Of a DNA stretch of 64,000 bases, positions 12,236-22,925 are shown piece after piece. Location of the stretch: assembly GCF_003576645.1 (NCBI RefSeq), contig NC_044924.1, positions 3,659,934 to 3,723,933 of the forward strand, read 5' to 3'. Below the pieces are notes generated by a model. The model saw only the letters and a list, made by a program, of their open reading frames with translations, was not told the origin of the DNA and ran no database searches. The first letter of the stretch is position 1. Every line of letters begins with the position of its first letter. The DNA comes from Ipomoea triloba. Lineage: Eukaryota; Streptophyta; Magnoliopsida; Solanales; Convolvulaceae. A program made the translations under genes and the position numbers.

Positions 12236-12898
12236 ATACCTTATCCCTTTTCCGGCGACGGCGCCAGGACAGTCGTCCCTGGCGGCTTTAAAATATAAAT
12301 AAATAACAGAGGAATGAACCATTTTCAGGCTTCCGTACGATTGCAAAATATCTTCTAGCTATTTCCGGCCAGAGACCTATTGAGCAAATTGTCATTTCGA
12401 AATAATGACAAATACAACTCTTCAATTATTTGGTATACCAATTCCAATCGATGAATACTATAATTACCAAAAGCTGGCGGCGATTGTGGGTTTCGTTTAT
12501 AATTAAGGTTATATTCATGAAGAAAGCTAAGGTAATAAGGGCCCTGTTTGATAAGACTTCGATTAGACAAAATTAAGAAATACGGAGTAAAAAAATAATT
12601 TCCTCTACCTATTTCCTATTAAGGAAAATATATTTTCTTTAATCTTCTCCTCGCTACTGTCATTCTGTCGTGTAAAGCATACATGCTTGCATGCCTATTT
12701 ATAGGAAAATTAAATGGCAGTTAAATGGACGTTAATTGCCAACTTCATATATATATATGTATATATATATTGAAGAGAATCATATATATGGATAAACATC
12801 AGAATTTGAAAGTCAAATTTTAAGGATAAAACTTATCCTTATATGCCGTATGGAGTAAAAATTTAGACAATAATTTGTGTTTAAGTTTAGTCTATTCA

Positions 12899-13061
12899 AG
12901 TAGGTCCAAAATGCCAAATACCTTGTGGTCTAGTGGCACCCGGTGTCCCGATTTACACTCTCACATGGATGATGCATGTGAGTGGGTTCGAGCCTCTTGT
13001 GCTTCAGTAGGTTTTTACTTGAGTTAGTTGTACTCAAAAAAAAATAAAGTAGGTCCAAAAT
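12899..13061 (+). mobile_element. tRNA-derived SINE with 14-bp target duplication
   Basis: The body is 12913-13047. The 5' part has a tRNA-like A box (TGGTCTAGTGGC) and B box (GGGTTCGAGCC) about 50 bp apart, the internal RNA polymerase III promoter. The 3' end is A-rich. It is bounded by perfect duplications AGTAGGTCCAAAAT at 12899-12912 and 13048-13061, the signature of LINE-mediated insertion. Related copies lie at 19971-20070 (+) and 50045-50130 (-). Confidence 0.85.
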
Positions 13062-13063
13062 TG

Positions 13064-13456
13064 AACTTTAATTAAAATGGAAAAAAAAAAAACATGGACT
13101 CATTACTTTGTACATACATAAAAAAAGAACTTTAATTAAAATGGAAAAAAAAAAACATGGACTCATTACTTTGTACATACATATATGTTTACACACACAC
13201 ACAAAAGTTTTTGCCATATATATTTAATGTATATTAAATGCTATAAACTTTAACATTTTATTGCTTCAATATTTCGGCAAGCATATATCATGACAAAGTA
13301 ATTATCTCATCACAATGGCACTTTGGAGAGTTATGATTTTCAAGAGCTTACATTAAATGCTATAAACTTTAACATTTTATTGCTTCAATATATATCATGA
13401 CAAAGTAATTACCTCATCACGATGGCACTTTGGAGAGTTATGATTTTCAAGAGCAA
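13064..13456 (+). repeat. Two small tandem duplications
   Basis: About 55 bp around ACTTTAATTAAAATGG...TACATACAT occurs at 13065-13120 and 13130-13183. About 110 bp around AAATGCTATAAACTTTAACA...TTTTCAAGAG occurs at 13236-13341 and 13353-13456. The second copy of the latter has a short internal deletion. Both look like recent slippage or unequal-exchange products. Confidence 0.8.
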
Positions 13457-14011
13457 AGAATGTCAATGCCCGAAGTCATTGAATCAATTATTGATCTAGT
13501 GTGTTATGCATTGTCAGTGAAAGCTTATGTATCTGTGATACTTGTTTTGTTAGAACTTGCCTTATTACTATCAAAGTGAAGTCTAATATTTGCATGTTTT
13601 GAACTGATTTAGGTCATTTTTGTTTAACCAAGCCTTTAAGGCTACCTGTTATGTACACATATGTTTACCCCTAATTGTCCTCGTTGAGTGTTTTGTGTTT
13701 GTTTAGTAAGTGCTAAGCACTTAAACCCTCCTTCTGTTTGTTTTCTTGTGTTAATTGTCATCATTTAATCCTCACTTAGTCACCTCCAAAATTTCTTCTA
13801 GCTATTTCGGGCTAGAGCCCTGGCCTATTGAGCACAATGTCATTTCGAAATAATGAAAAATACAACTCCTCAATTATTTGGTATGCCAATTTCAATCAAT
13901 GAATACTATAATTACCAAGTGGCGGCGATCGTGGGTTTCGTTTACAATTAAGGTTATATTAATGAAGAAAGCTAAGGTAATAAGGTCTGATGAACCTGAG
14001 ATAGCATGGCA

Positions 14012-14470
14012 GTTGTTGGGGGAGGTATGATGTTTCACATGTGAGTGTGGGCCAATGTTCTAGAGGAGTATGGACCTTAAACCACACCCTAGCCGCGAGC
14101 ACTCATGCGTGGGCCATATATATCTCTAAGCCCAATTCGTTGTATGGATGTTTCTAGAAATTACCAACTCTCAAAATCCAAAACACTCTACCTCATCACA
14201 AACTATTTATTACTATGTATTATTCACTCTACAACTACAAAGGAAAATGTCCATTGGGCAGAGGCCGGTAAGAGCCGAGCCTAATATCATGTAATTAAAT
14301 GGATTGTTGGACAGAGATTAGTAAATGGTAACTCTTAAAAATGTGTGACGATATTAAAAAATAAAATTATGCATTCGCTATATCTTTTTGGTGTAATGAT
14401 TAGCACTTGATACTAACAAATGGTATCAAAGTCATATCGTGGGTCAGTTAAGTCTGACTTGTGCTGGGAG
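14012..14470 (+). mobile_element. Possible TRIM/LTR-like fragment with primer-binding-like site
   Basis: Begins TGTTGGGGGAGG. At about 14422 it has TGGTATCAAAGTC, close to the TGGTATCAGAGC initiator-tRNA primer site of plant LTR elements, two bases after ...CTAACA. A related stretch with TGGTGTCAAAGTCA lies at 25870-26110. No second LTR or coding domain was seen, so the class is uncertain. Confidence 0.3.
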
Positions 14471-14924
14471 CATGATTGAAAAAATCGCTAGGCGCTCGAG
14501 GAGCGCCTAGCGCCTAGGACACCTAGACGGGGATTAATCGGAGCCTAGGCGTCCGTGTATTTTATTTTATTTTTTTAAAATTTGTTTAAGTATTTTTAAA
14601 TTTTTAAAGACTAATAATTATAAATTATATAATACTTTAATAGTTAATACTAAAATATTAAATATTAACCTAAAAAATATCTAAAGTTTGTACAATTTAT
14701 GATTATTTCGCTTAAAACGATGATGTTTTGAGTAAAATAACCCACTAAAAAAAAGTACAATAGTTACTCGACCGATTAGAAGGCTTAGTCGGTACCTAGT
14801 CGGTCTAGTCGACGCCTAGGCGGTCGCCTAGCCGGCCATTTAATGTGATACGCTAGGCGGTCGACCAGCGCCTAGCGCCTAGGCGGGGATTAATCGGCGC
14901 CTAGGCGGGATTTTTGCAACACTA
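14471..14924. mobile_element. hAT-type MITE with CGCCTAGG palindromes and 8-bp TSD
   Basis: 454 bp with imperfect inverted ends (CATGATTGAAAAAATC and, from the right, TAGTGTTGCAAAAATC). It is flanked by GCTGGGAG (14463-14470) and GCTGGAAG (14925-14932), an 8-bp duplication with one mismatch, as hAT elements make. Dense palindromes of GCGCCTAGGCG type fill both ends; the centre is AT-rich and non-coding. It is inserted into the LTR-like fragment that precedes it. Confidence 0.7.
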
Positions 14925-14932
14925 GCTGGAAG

Positions 14933-16502
14933 TGAGATTCTTAGGCAGAGACCAACTCAGTTGAAGTGTTGAACATAGAGATTAGACCTAAGTTATTCTC
15001 ATACTGTCGCTGATGAGACTGGATCCCGAGTCTTTCTTTTCTTGATAGGATGAAACTTGGCGTCTGCTAACCCACCGTCGTGGCGATTTTATGCGGAAGA
15101 AGTTAGTAAATGTTGATTGGGGCATTTATTAGTAGAAGAAGATGAGATTAGAGGGGCCCAGATCGTGTAAGAAGTGACAGTGCAGGGCCACGAGTACTTC
15201 CCACCGTGAAAACTCACAACCCAGAATCAACGCAATATCACATATTTCTCATGGTCAATATATTAATATAACGGTTGAATTCATTTAATTCTTCCAAAAT
15301 TCCATCTGCCATACTCACACGTAAAATAGCAGTTAATAGTGTTATATATTCTTTCAAAAAGGAAAAAAAAAAAAAACTATTGGCTATAGGTATCTCGTGA
15401 ATATTAATGATGATAGCGGAAATTGAATTACACGTTAAGCGTCCACACATTAGTCGTAGGACTATAATTTTCTCTCAACATATGGGAGAGGAAATAAATG
15501 TGTGTCCCTACAATGATTTGAAACGGACGACGTCATGGCTCACACAAATCATATTACCGTACGACAAATAACGATCGCATATTCTGTCTATACCACTTTG
15601 CCCTGCATCTTTTCTTTCCTTTTCAATAATTTGATATTTCTATTTTACATTTTTCTTTTTACCTTTTACTTTTACTAAAGTTTAATGTTCAGTACAATTA
15701 TATTCATGTATAAAGCTTTTACTTTTTTTTTTAACAATACCCGTTTTAATTTTAAATTTACAACACTCTTACACTAGGATTGTTGTGTCCTTGAAAAGAC
15801 CTGGTGGATGGATTTCCTTGACGGCTAATTTTGGGTGTTGTGAGCTAGACTCCAAATTTTATAGTGTCTCTCAGTTACTTTTATTTTTGTTATCGTTTAC
15901 TTTTTCTTTTCTTATATAGAAAAAGTAATAATAATAATAATTTTAGAGAGTGAAACAAATGTTAACTTAATGTACGTGTCAAGCATATATTTATTGAACT
16001 GATCTACCTATAAATTAATATAAAATTACACCATTTCGAACAAGATCTAATATGAAATATTCGAAACAAATGTCATTTAATTCGTTATCCTTAAATATTT
16101 TAATAACATCAAAATTAAAAATTTTGAATTGTGCAACACACTTCCACTATGCTAATGAGTATTTTCATCCTAAAATGGGTGACATATGATTTTTGTACCA
16201 CAAGATCACGAGTTCAATTGCGGTTGACTCCTCCTTAATAATTTTTGAACATATAAGAGTTGGTATATTCGGTGTTCACTCTCAAATAGTACACGTAAAA
16301 AAAAAGGAATAAGTAAGAAAGAGACATCATGAATATTTGATGAACCAAATTTAAGGAGCAGTAAGTTTTCATGATTTCGTCATCCTCCTAACATCTATCT
16401 GTCATTCTCCCTCTAATATGCTTTAAATAACCAATTGGACTAATTCTCTATATTCAACTGCTCAGTCTTGTCTCAAATATAACCCTAGATTAGATACCCC
16501 TT

Positions 16503-16504
<2 letters not shown>
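14933..16504. other. Intergenic, AT-rich
   Basis: No supported gene. A SINE-like B-box sequence (GAGTTCAATTGC, about 16212) sits in 16150-16300, too decayed to call. Confidence 0.45.
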
Positions 16505-16582
<78 letters not shown>

Positions 16583-17103
16583 NNNNNNNNNNNNNNNNNN
16601 NNNNNNNNNNNNNNNNNNNNNNNNNNNNNNNNNNNNNNNNNNNNNNNNNNNNNNNNNNNNNNNNNNNNNNNNNNNNNNNNNNNNNNNNNNNNNNNNNNNN
16701 NNNNNNNNNNNNNNNNNNNNNNNNNNNNNNNNNNNNNNNNNNNNNNNNNNNNNNNNNNNNNNNNNNNNNNNNNNNNNNNNNNNNNNNNNNNNNNNNNNNN
16801 NNNNNNNNNNNNNNNNNNNNNNNNNNNNNNNNNNNNNNNNNNNNNNNNNNNNNNNNNNNNNNNNNNNNNNNNNNNNNNNNNNNNNNNNNNNNNNNNNNNN
16901 NNNNNNNNNNNNNNNNNNNNNNNNNNNNNNNNNNNNNNNNNNNNNNNNNNNNNNNNNNNNNNNNNNNNNNNNNNNNNNNNNNNNNNNNNNNNNNNNNNNN
17001 NNNNNNNNNNNNNNNNNNNNNNNNNNNNNNNNNNNNNNNNNNNNNNNNNNNNNNNNNNNNNNNNNNNNNNNNNNNNCCCCCCCCCCCCTCCCCCCTCTCT
17101 CCC
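16505..17103. other. Assembly gap (N) bounded by poly-C
   Basis: A run of 78 C (16505-16582) precedes 494 N (16583-17076). C-rich sequence (C-run, then CT and CCCACC motifs) follows to about 17118. Long reading frames across it are artefacts of poly-G/N translation. The true sequence may be a C-rich microsatellite or a base-calling artefact. Confidence 0.97.
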
Positions 17104-17208
17104 CACCCACCACCCCCTTTTGGTCTTCCATTAAAATATGCAAATATACTAAACTTCTCAAGTCATTAAAGAAACAAACATTTTCTTTATTCCCCTAAAA
17201 CCTTGGTG

Positions 17209-17216
17209 TATAAATA
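17209..17216 (+). promoter_or_regulatory. TATA box of the B-box gene
   Basis: TATAAATA lies 95 bp upstream of the ATG, about 100 bp right of the C-rich gap edge, so most of the promoter is in or beyond the gap. Confidence 0.65.
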
Positions 17217-17303
17217 AAGAGCAGAGCAGCAACTTGTCCAAAAAAAAATCCCAAGAAACTGAGAGGGCAGATTCAAGACTTTAAGAAGATCATAATCAGA
17301 GAA

Positions 17304-17867
17304 ATGAAGAAATGTGAACTGTGCAAATCTGCAGCAAGAGTGTTCTGCGATTCAGATCAAGCCAACCTGTGCTGGGAGTGCGATGCAAGGGTTCACTCGG
17401 CCAATTTCCTCGTTGCCAAGCACTCAAGAACTCTCCTCTGTCAGGCCTGCCAATCCCAGACGCCATGGACAGGCTCAGGCCCCAAGCTGGGCCCCACAGT
17501 CTCTGTCTGCCAGGCCTGTTTCGGCAGAAACTCCAGCACCAGTGCTCCAGATCATGATCTTGAGAATGGCGCAGGGGATCAAGATGATGATGATGATGAG
17601 GAGGAGGGTGAAAATGGTGGAGATGAAGATGAAAGCGACCATAACTCCGAAGAAGAAGAAGAAGAAGAAGATAATCAAGTAGTTCCATTCTCTTCTTCAA
17701 CTCCCTTGCAGTTGCAGCAGCCTCCTTCTCTCCCTTCCACTTCCTCCAGCAGTGAAGATTCTTCCACCAGATTTTACAGAGAAACAGACCCCTCCAGAAA
17801 TGGGTTCCTCTCTAAAAGAACAGATGAAAATGCCAGCTCCCATTATGATGTGAGTATTATAAATTGA
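17304..17867 (+). CDS. B-box zinc finger protein, BBX28/29 type
   Basis: Transcriptional regulator of the single-B-box group, whose Arabidopsis members BBX28/29 act in light signalling with HY5 and COP1. The zinc-binding Cys/His set (CELC, CDSDQANLCWECD, VHSANFLVAKH, CQAC) covers residues 3-49 and is followed by the conserved TPWTGSG..LGPTVSVCQAC block. An acidic run (about 90-125) leads to NQVVP, a motif I associate with this subgroup. As one exon it encodes 187 aa. A strong donor (GTGAGT) starts at 17850; splicing to an AG at 17981 would replace the last five residues with 19 others, ending at 18041. Neither tail clearly matches the family, so the C-terminus is uncertain. The acidic part is a GAA/GAT microsatellite in DNA. 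Confidence 0.88.
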   Translation: MKKCELCKSAARVFCDSDQANLCWECDARVHSANFLVAKHSRTLLCQACQSQTPWTGSGPKLGPTVSVCQACFGRNSSTSAPDHDLENGAGDQDDDDDEEEGENGGDEDESDHNSEEEEEEEDNQVVPFSSSTPLQLQQPPSLPSTSSSSEDSSTRFYRETDPSRNGFLSKRTDENASSHYDVSIIN

Positions 17868-18041
17868 AGCATCTGTTCCATCTCGACTAAAAGTCTAAGC
17901 TATAGTTGGATTGCTCATTTATGTTTATATATTATATGCTCAACAATTATATTTATGTTTCTTTGATAATTTCTTTAAAAGGGAATCGAAAGACCCGACG
18001 AGAATGCATACCAAAGGACGAGGTCATGGACATGGAGATAA

Positions 18042-19970
18042 ACCACTGCACAGAGAAGCTAAGCTGAGAAGCAAATTAAAGATTTGATTTTTATGATTTG
18101 CAGTGATGATAGATGTTTAATTTGTTGCATCAATAATTAATCTTTGAGTATACCTTCCAAGAGTTTGTAAATGGCATCCAAGGTAGCTTAGTTTTTTCTT
18201 ACCGAGCAAGTTGCTATGATCTCTCTTACCATTAGTGTCTCTAAACTACTGTTCTTAACTTTAAGAATATCTGTTTAGTTGATTAGCTGATGCTTTTGTA
18301 TTTATATTATAATACTGAGTACCAATTTTCTTGAAATGGACATTTTTGTTTTGCCCGAATTTGCCTATTATTAGTGGGAAAAAGATGACAGATTGAGCCC
18401 ATACCCTTTCACTTAAAGATGAAAATAACTGATTAGTCAAGCCTACACTCATTCATGTACAATCACAATGCCTCACTCCACAAAGATGATATCAATTCAT
18501 GCCATGATATGTCGCTTAGTTTTGAAACATGATTAGATGAGCCTAGTTTGTCCGCATTAGTTCTAAGTAAACTTGCTATTTTGGGGCTTTTCATTGGACC
18601 CCATAACATGTGGTACCAGTTATTTAATCACTCTAGTGGTTATTATCTGGCTTGCTAATGTAACTTTAAGGTGAAATGTTAACCGAATATGAAACTCAGC
18701 TCCTTCCGTTATATATTTATACCACATGCTGGGTGTTTTTTTTAATAATGCGACATAAGATCATTGTTTTGCTCGTGACCTACACTGAATTTTTAATAAT
18801 ATCCTTCGGTATACGTGTTGGTGAGTTATAGAAGAATCCATGGTTGGGTTTCAAATCAAACCAACCAAAATGATGGGTGAGAGAGAGAGAGAGAAGCATA
18901 GACAAAAATGTAGATGACACTAAGGTTTTGGTCTCTTGTGCTTTTGGTTTCTCTTCCGTGGCTACCAACTAAGCTTTTAGACTAAGACTAAGATAGATGT
19001 CACAACCCACAAGTGACAAGCCACAATCCACTTGGGGCAGTTGGGTAGTAGCTAGGCTCGTGCAATGAACCTCAAACGAACATATTGGTTTTTGATTGAA
19101 AGGGTAGCATTAGCCACTCCTTCTGGGTGGTGGTATCCATTCCAATCCCACCTGCGCCACAAGTTTTGTTTGCTCTTTTTTTCACAATTAAAAACCTCCC
19201 ATTTATCTGCTCAATCAAATCCATCCGTACTTTAAAATGAAGCTCTGCTTGAACTAACTGGACCCAGAATATAAATATAGAAAGGAGAGGCACATGTTTT
19301 GCTAAGATTGTCTGCCATCCAAGATTAAAATGACAGCTGAACATATTGTGTTAAGGTTAAAGATACGCTAACCTAATATTTCGGGATTGTAATCCTGGGT
19401 GGGATGCCGAGAATCTTAGGCCTTAAACAAGTAATAATAAAGAATTAGAGGATGGTAATATAATGTTTAATGGGATGGGAGTGAGAGAATCCTAGTGAAG
19501 AATGAATGAATTTTAATAAATAAAAAAATGACCCCCCAGACACTGCCACGTGCTTAACACGATTCTTATTTGTAAACAAATTGCAAATTGGCTACGTTGT
19601 ACTCATAAACTAATTGGTGGTTTTTCCCAAGAAAGAGAAGGAAGGAGAGAATCAGGGAAAGGAAATTCTTGTGGTGGTGACATGTTGCGTGACACTTTTC
19701 ATTTTTGTGTGGCGCGAGCGACTATGTGATGTGCCACTTTTGGAAAATCTCTCCACCATCAAACATCATTCTCTTTTTGGATGCCATCACTCTTAATATT
19801 AATTCATATTCAAACAACTAGAGGCCAGGTTGGAGTATGTGTTAATGGATCATTTGTCATTTTTTAGTGGGGTTAATATCATAATGACACATAATACGTT
19901 GTAACGAGAAAGTAACTTGTTATGTTTGCTGTAGATTTGGAGGGCCAAGTTCACTGTTGCTGGTATGAAT
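18042..19970. other. Intergenic, no gene seen
   Basis: Presumed 3' UTR of the B-box gene, then unassigned DNA. Contains a short (GA)n at about 18878-18895 and an isolated CACGTG at about 19549. Small open frames have no recognisable motif. Confidence 0.45.
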
Positions 19971-20070
19971 TTAAAAAAAGCCAAAGAACTTCTGGTCTAG
20001 TGGCATCCGATTTACACTTCCATATGAAAAGGAGTGGATTCGAGCCTCAGTAGAGGCGTCTGAACATGAT
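19971..20070 (+). mobile_element. SINE, same family as 12899-13061
   Basis: Carries TCTGGTCTAGTGGCATCC (A-box region) and GGATTCGAGCCTC (B box). The 3' part differs or is lost and no target duplication was found. Confidence 0.6.
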
Positions 20071-20103
20071 ACAACACAAATAGCAAATAGGGCATGATTG
20101 TAT

Positions 20104-20292
20104 CATATAAGAGAGGTAAAATATTGCACTAAGAAAATCTTATTCCACGGATTAGACCGAGAAAGAGTGTTAACAAGAATAGAATAATTGACTTAGACAA
20201 TAGTACTAAAAAATTCTATTCTTGTTAATACTCTCTTAGTCAAGTCTGTCGCATAGGATTTTCTTAGTGCAATATTTTACCTCTCTTGTATG
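20104..20292. repeat. Long imperfect hairpin (MITE-like inverted repeat)
   Basis: Arms 20104-20185 and 20212-20292 are inverted copies with few mismatches, for example AGAGAGGTAAAATATTGCAC against GTGCAATATTTTACCTCTCT. The loop is about 26 bp. Transcription would give an 80-bp stem. No clear TSD. This is likely a small MITE and a potential siRNA source. Confidence 0.85.
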
Positions 20293-20357
20293 GTTTGCGA
20301 GTTATTACACATAAGTGGAGTTTACTCCATGCACACTTTTAGTTAGTGGAGATCAAT

Positions 20358-20637
20358 GATTAGTGATTTAAATTTAAAAAAAAATTTATTCATTTAATGA
20401 GCTAGTAGTTTAAATGTAGAATCATGTCCTATTTGTATTGTATCTTGGGATTCTTTGTTTCTTGATCTTTTTTATATGTGGGTTTTATAGCCATAGAGAT
20501 TAGTGATTTAAATGAAAAAAACTTTATTCATTTAATGAGCTAGTAGTTTAAATGTACAATCATGTCCTATATGTATTGTATCTTGAGATTCTTTGTTTCT
20601 TGATCTTTTTTATCTGTGGGTTTTATAGCCATAGAGA
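20358..20637 (+). repeat. 140-bp tandem duplication
   Basis: Two head-to-tail copies, 20358-20497 and 20498-20637, from GATTAGTGATTTAAAT to TTATAGCCATAGA, differing at a few positions. Confidence 0.9.
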
Positions 20638-20639
20638 CC

Positions 20640-22404
20640 ATTGGCTTTGCAAATGATAGCCACCCACATTTCCGTAGTGTAGTCAATTGCTTAACATGCA
20701 AGAGTCTCAATTCCTATCATTCTTCTTCCTTTTTTGGAGAAATTCTTCCTTTTTTTTTCTCCTACTTGTTTATCCGATTCTGAAAAGTATGATCACTCAT
20801 CATTAAATATAAAACCATTTCACTTATATATTTCCAAATTCCGATGAATAATTTATTAATTATATCAATAATTTTTGTCGGCCTCTAATATGTGAACCTA
20901 CATATATATATATATACATAGTTTTCGATACCGCTGGCAAGTGGCAACCAACCAGATTTTTGTTCTGAATCCTTCCTAGTTTTTCGAGACTATCTGTTCA
21001 ACAGGTCCCCACTTTGATGAAGACCTTCAACTTAAAAACAAAATTTAGAAATCCTAATGCCACAAATTATGTCTCTTCTATTCCAGCTACCACTGAGAAT
21101 ATCTTCTTTTTTTTCTTCATATATTGAACAATATTATTTATAATAATAAAAACTGTTTTTTTTAATGGAATATTACTAACTTACCATTATATAAAAGAAT
21201 TAGCAGAATAAGCTAATCTTGAATCTTGATAAATGGGGGAAAGGAATATAATAAGCAAGTGCAGGTTGTGTAGGCTTCTACTACGGTACTATGTTGATTT
21301 GAAGATAACAGACATAATATTCGATTCCCAGGTAGGTTTCATTAAAAGGACCGTAGTGTACTAGAATTCAAAGCCACTTATTATCTCCTGGCTGCCCAAA
21401 TGCAGCAGATGCTATAAACTTAAAAATCTATCCAGAAACACTCTCCACTTTCCAAATGATTGGACTTGAAACTTCTAAGCTGTACCCCAATATATTTGAG
21501 GATTTTGAGCCCTTGGTTTCATGTTTGGAATATATTCTTTCTTTGATGGGATTATAATGCACTGCCACCCATTATGCATGTCTTTCTGATCTGCCTAATC
21601 ATACTGGACATAATTTTATTCCCAAATTAACACTAATGGAATACATGCATCCCGGAATTTAAACTCGAAACAAGCAATAAACAACGAGCTGAGCGGGAAT
21701 TTAGGAGAAGGAAACATACAGAGCATTTCAAGATTTAGCGTGTTGTTGAATGCAACCAAACTTGAAGGTAGGGTAGCGTACATGAAAAGCAGCGGAGCCT
21801 GTTTAAAGACCTAAACCAGAGCAAAGATGCTCATCGACTTTACCAATCAATCCAGATTTTATGGACCTCAAACAAAGCGTAGTACAACCAGAAGCTAGCA
21901 CAACAAAAGCTCTCAACACCACCAAATCCGTTTCTTTGACACGACAAGGCATAATAGGTCCACAACCAGCTGACATCATTTCATATGTTTCCAAACATCT
22001 CATCTCTAGCATCTATTTGCTGAACAAGCCATCTATGCATCTGCATATAGTCTGATGTTATTTGTCTTGTTCACATCAAAAATGAAAACACTTGGCATAA
22101 TTTAAAAGGTAAATGGTTAAATACCATATTATTTCAAGAGTTGATCTTCAAAGGGAAAAGCTTAGTATAATTTTCCATTTGGTAAGTAGAGAAGACTCCC
22201 CATATGTGGAGAGTGAGGCATAATGAGGGTATTATTGTCACAATGATACACAAGTTATTGACAACTAAAATACATAAGAGATAGACTAACTTGCCATCCA
22301 TCCCTTCCTACACTTCCAACAAGTATAAGATTATGCACAAGAAGCCATAGTGAAGGTAAAATGGATTACCATTTGTCACCAAAAGCCAAAGTTCTTGAGC
22401 ACTA
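20640..22404. other. Intergenic; possible decayed exon on the minus strand
   Basis: Mostly unassigned. At 21803-22012 a minus-strand frame (MLEMRCLETYEMMSAGCGP...) has some PPR-like character, but no repeats of the 35-residue unit. I do not call it a gene. Confidence 0.35.
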
Positions 22405-22925
22405 AAAAAATTGGGGAAAAGGATCAAATAAGCCCTCGAACTATATATGAAAAAGCAATTCGGCACTTGAACTTTAAAAAGTTGCAATTAAACACATCAA
22501 CTCATTGGTTTGATGCAATTAAACTGATAACTTGTCAAATTGTTACAATTCAGTCAATTATCAAGTAAACCTAAGGTAAAATAGGTAAACATGTGATGAT
22601 GTGTCAGTTTTTAATCAAAAATAATTTTTTTTTTAAATATAACGGTTGTCGGTGGTAAACCTTCTCTGGCGCTTCTCCATCCAAATGACTTCTTCGCCCC
22701 CAATTGGACGGAGAATCCGCTAGCTTCTCCATCTGTTTTTTATTGGTTTAAATTAATATTGTCATGTCAGCATCTTTACCGGTTAAAACCGGCTAATAAG
22801 TTTAATTGCATCAAATCAACAAGTTGATGTGTTTAATTGCAACTTTTTAAAGTTCAGGGACCTAATTGATTTTTGCTTTTTCATATATAGTTTGAAGGCC
22901 TATTTGACCTTTTCTCACAAAATTG
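22405..22925. mobile_element. MULE-type MITE with 9-bp TSD
   Basis: Element 22414-22916 with terminal inverted repeats over 100 bp long: left begins GGGAAAAGGATCAAATA, right read inversely begins GAGAAAAGGTCAAATA. Both arms share AAAAAGTTGCAATTAAACAC. Flanks AAAAAATTG (22405-22413) and ACAAAATTG (22917-22925) match at 8 of 9, the duplication size made by Mutator-like elements. No transposase. A related solo end lies at 27902-28030. Confidence 0.75.

Larger units (their letters stand above)
12345..13985 (+). repeat. About 195-bp direct repeats 1.4 kb apart
   Basis: 12345-12541 and 13789-13985 are the same sequence, roughly 90% alike, running from TTCTAGCTATTTC to AAAGCTAAGGTAATAAGG. LTR-style TG...CA ends were not seen. 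The interval also holds a SINE and two small tandem duplications. This is more likely a segmental duplication than an LTR element. Confidence 0.75.

Noticed and set aside
12345..13985. Direct repeats as the LTRs of a TRIM retrotransposon
   Set aside because: No TG...CA ends, primer-binding site or polypurine tract at the expected places, and no clear TSD.
14471..14924. CGCCTAG palindromes as a CRISPR-like or regulatory array
   Set aside because: Irregular spacing, plant nuclear context and TSD show a MITE.
16462..17161. Long minus-strand open frames of poly-glycine across the gap
   Set aside because: They are translations of poly-C and N; no real sequence supports them.
21803..22012. Possible PPR gene on the minus strand
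   Set aside because: Only a weak resemblance over a short frame; no repeated 35-residue motif and no flanking exons.
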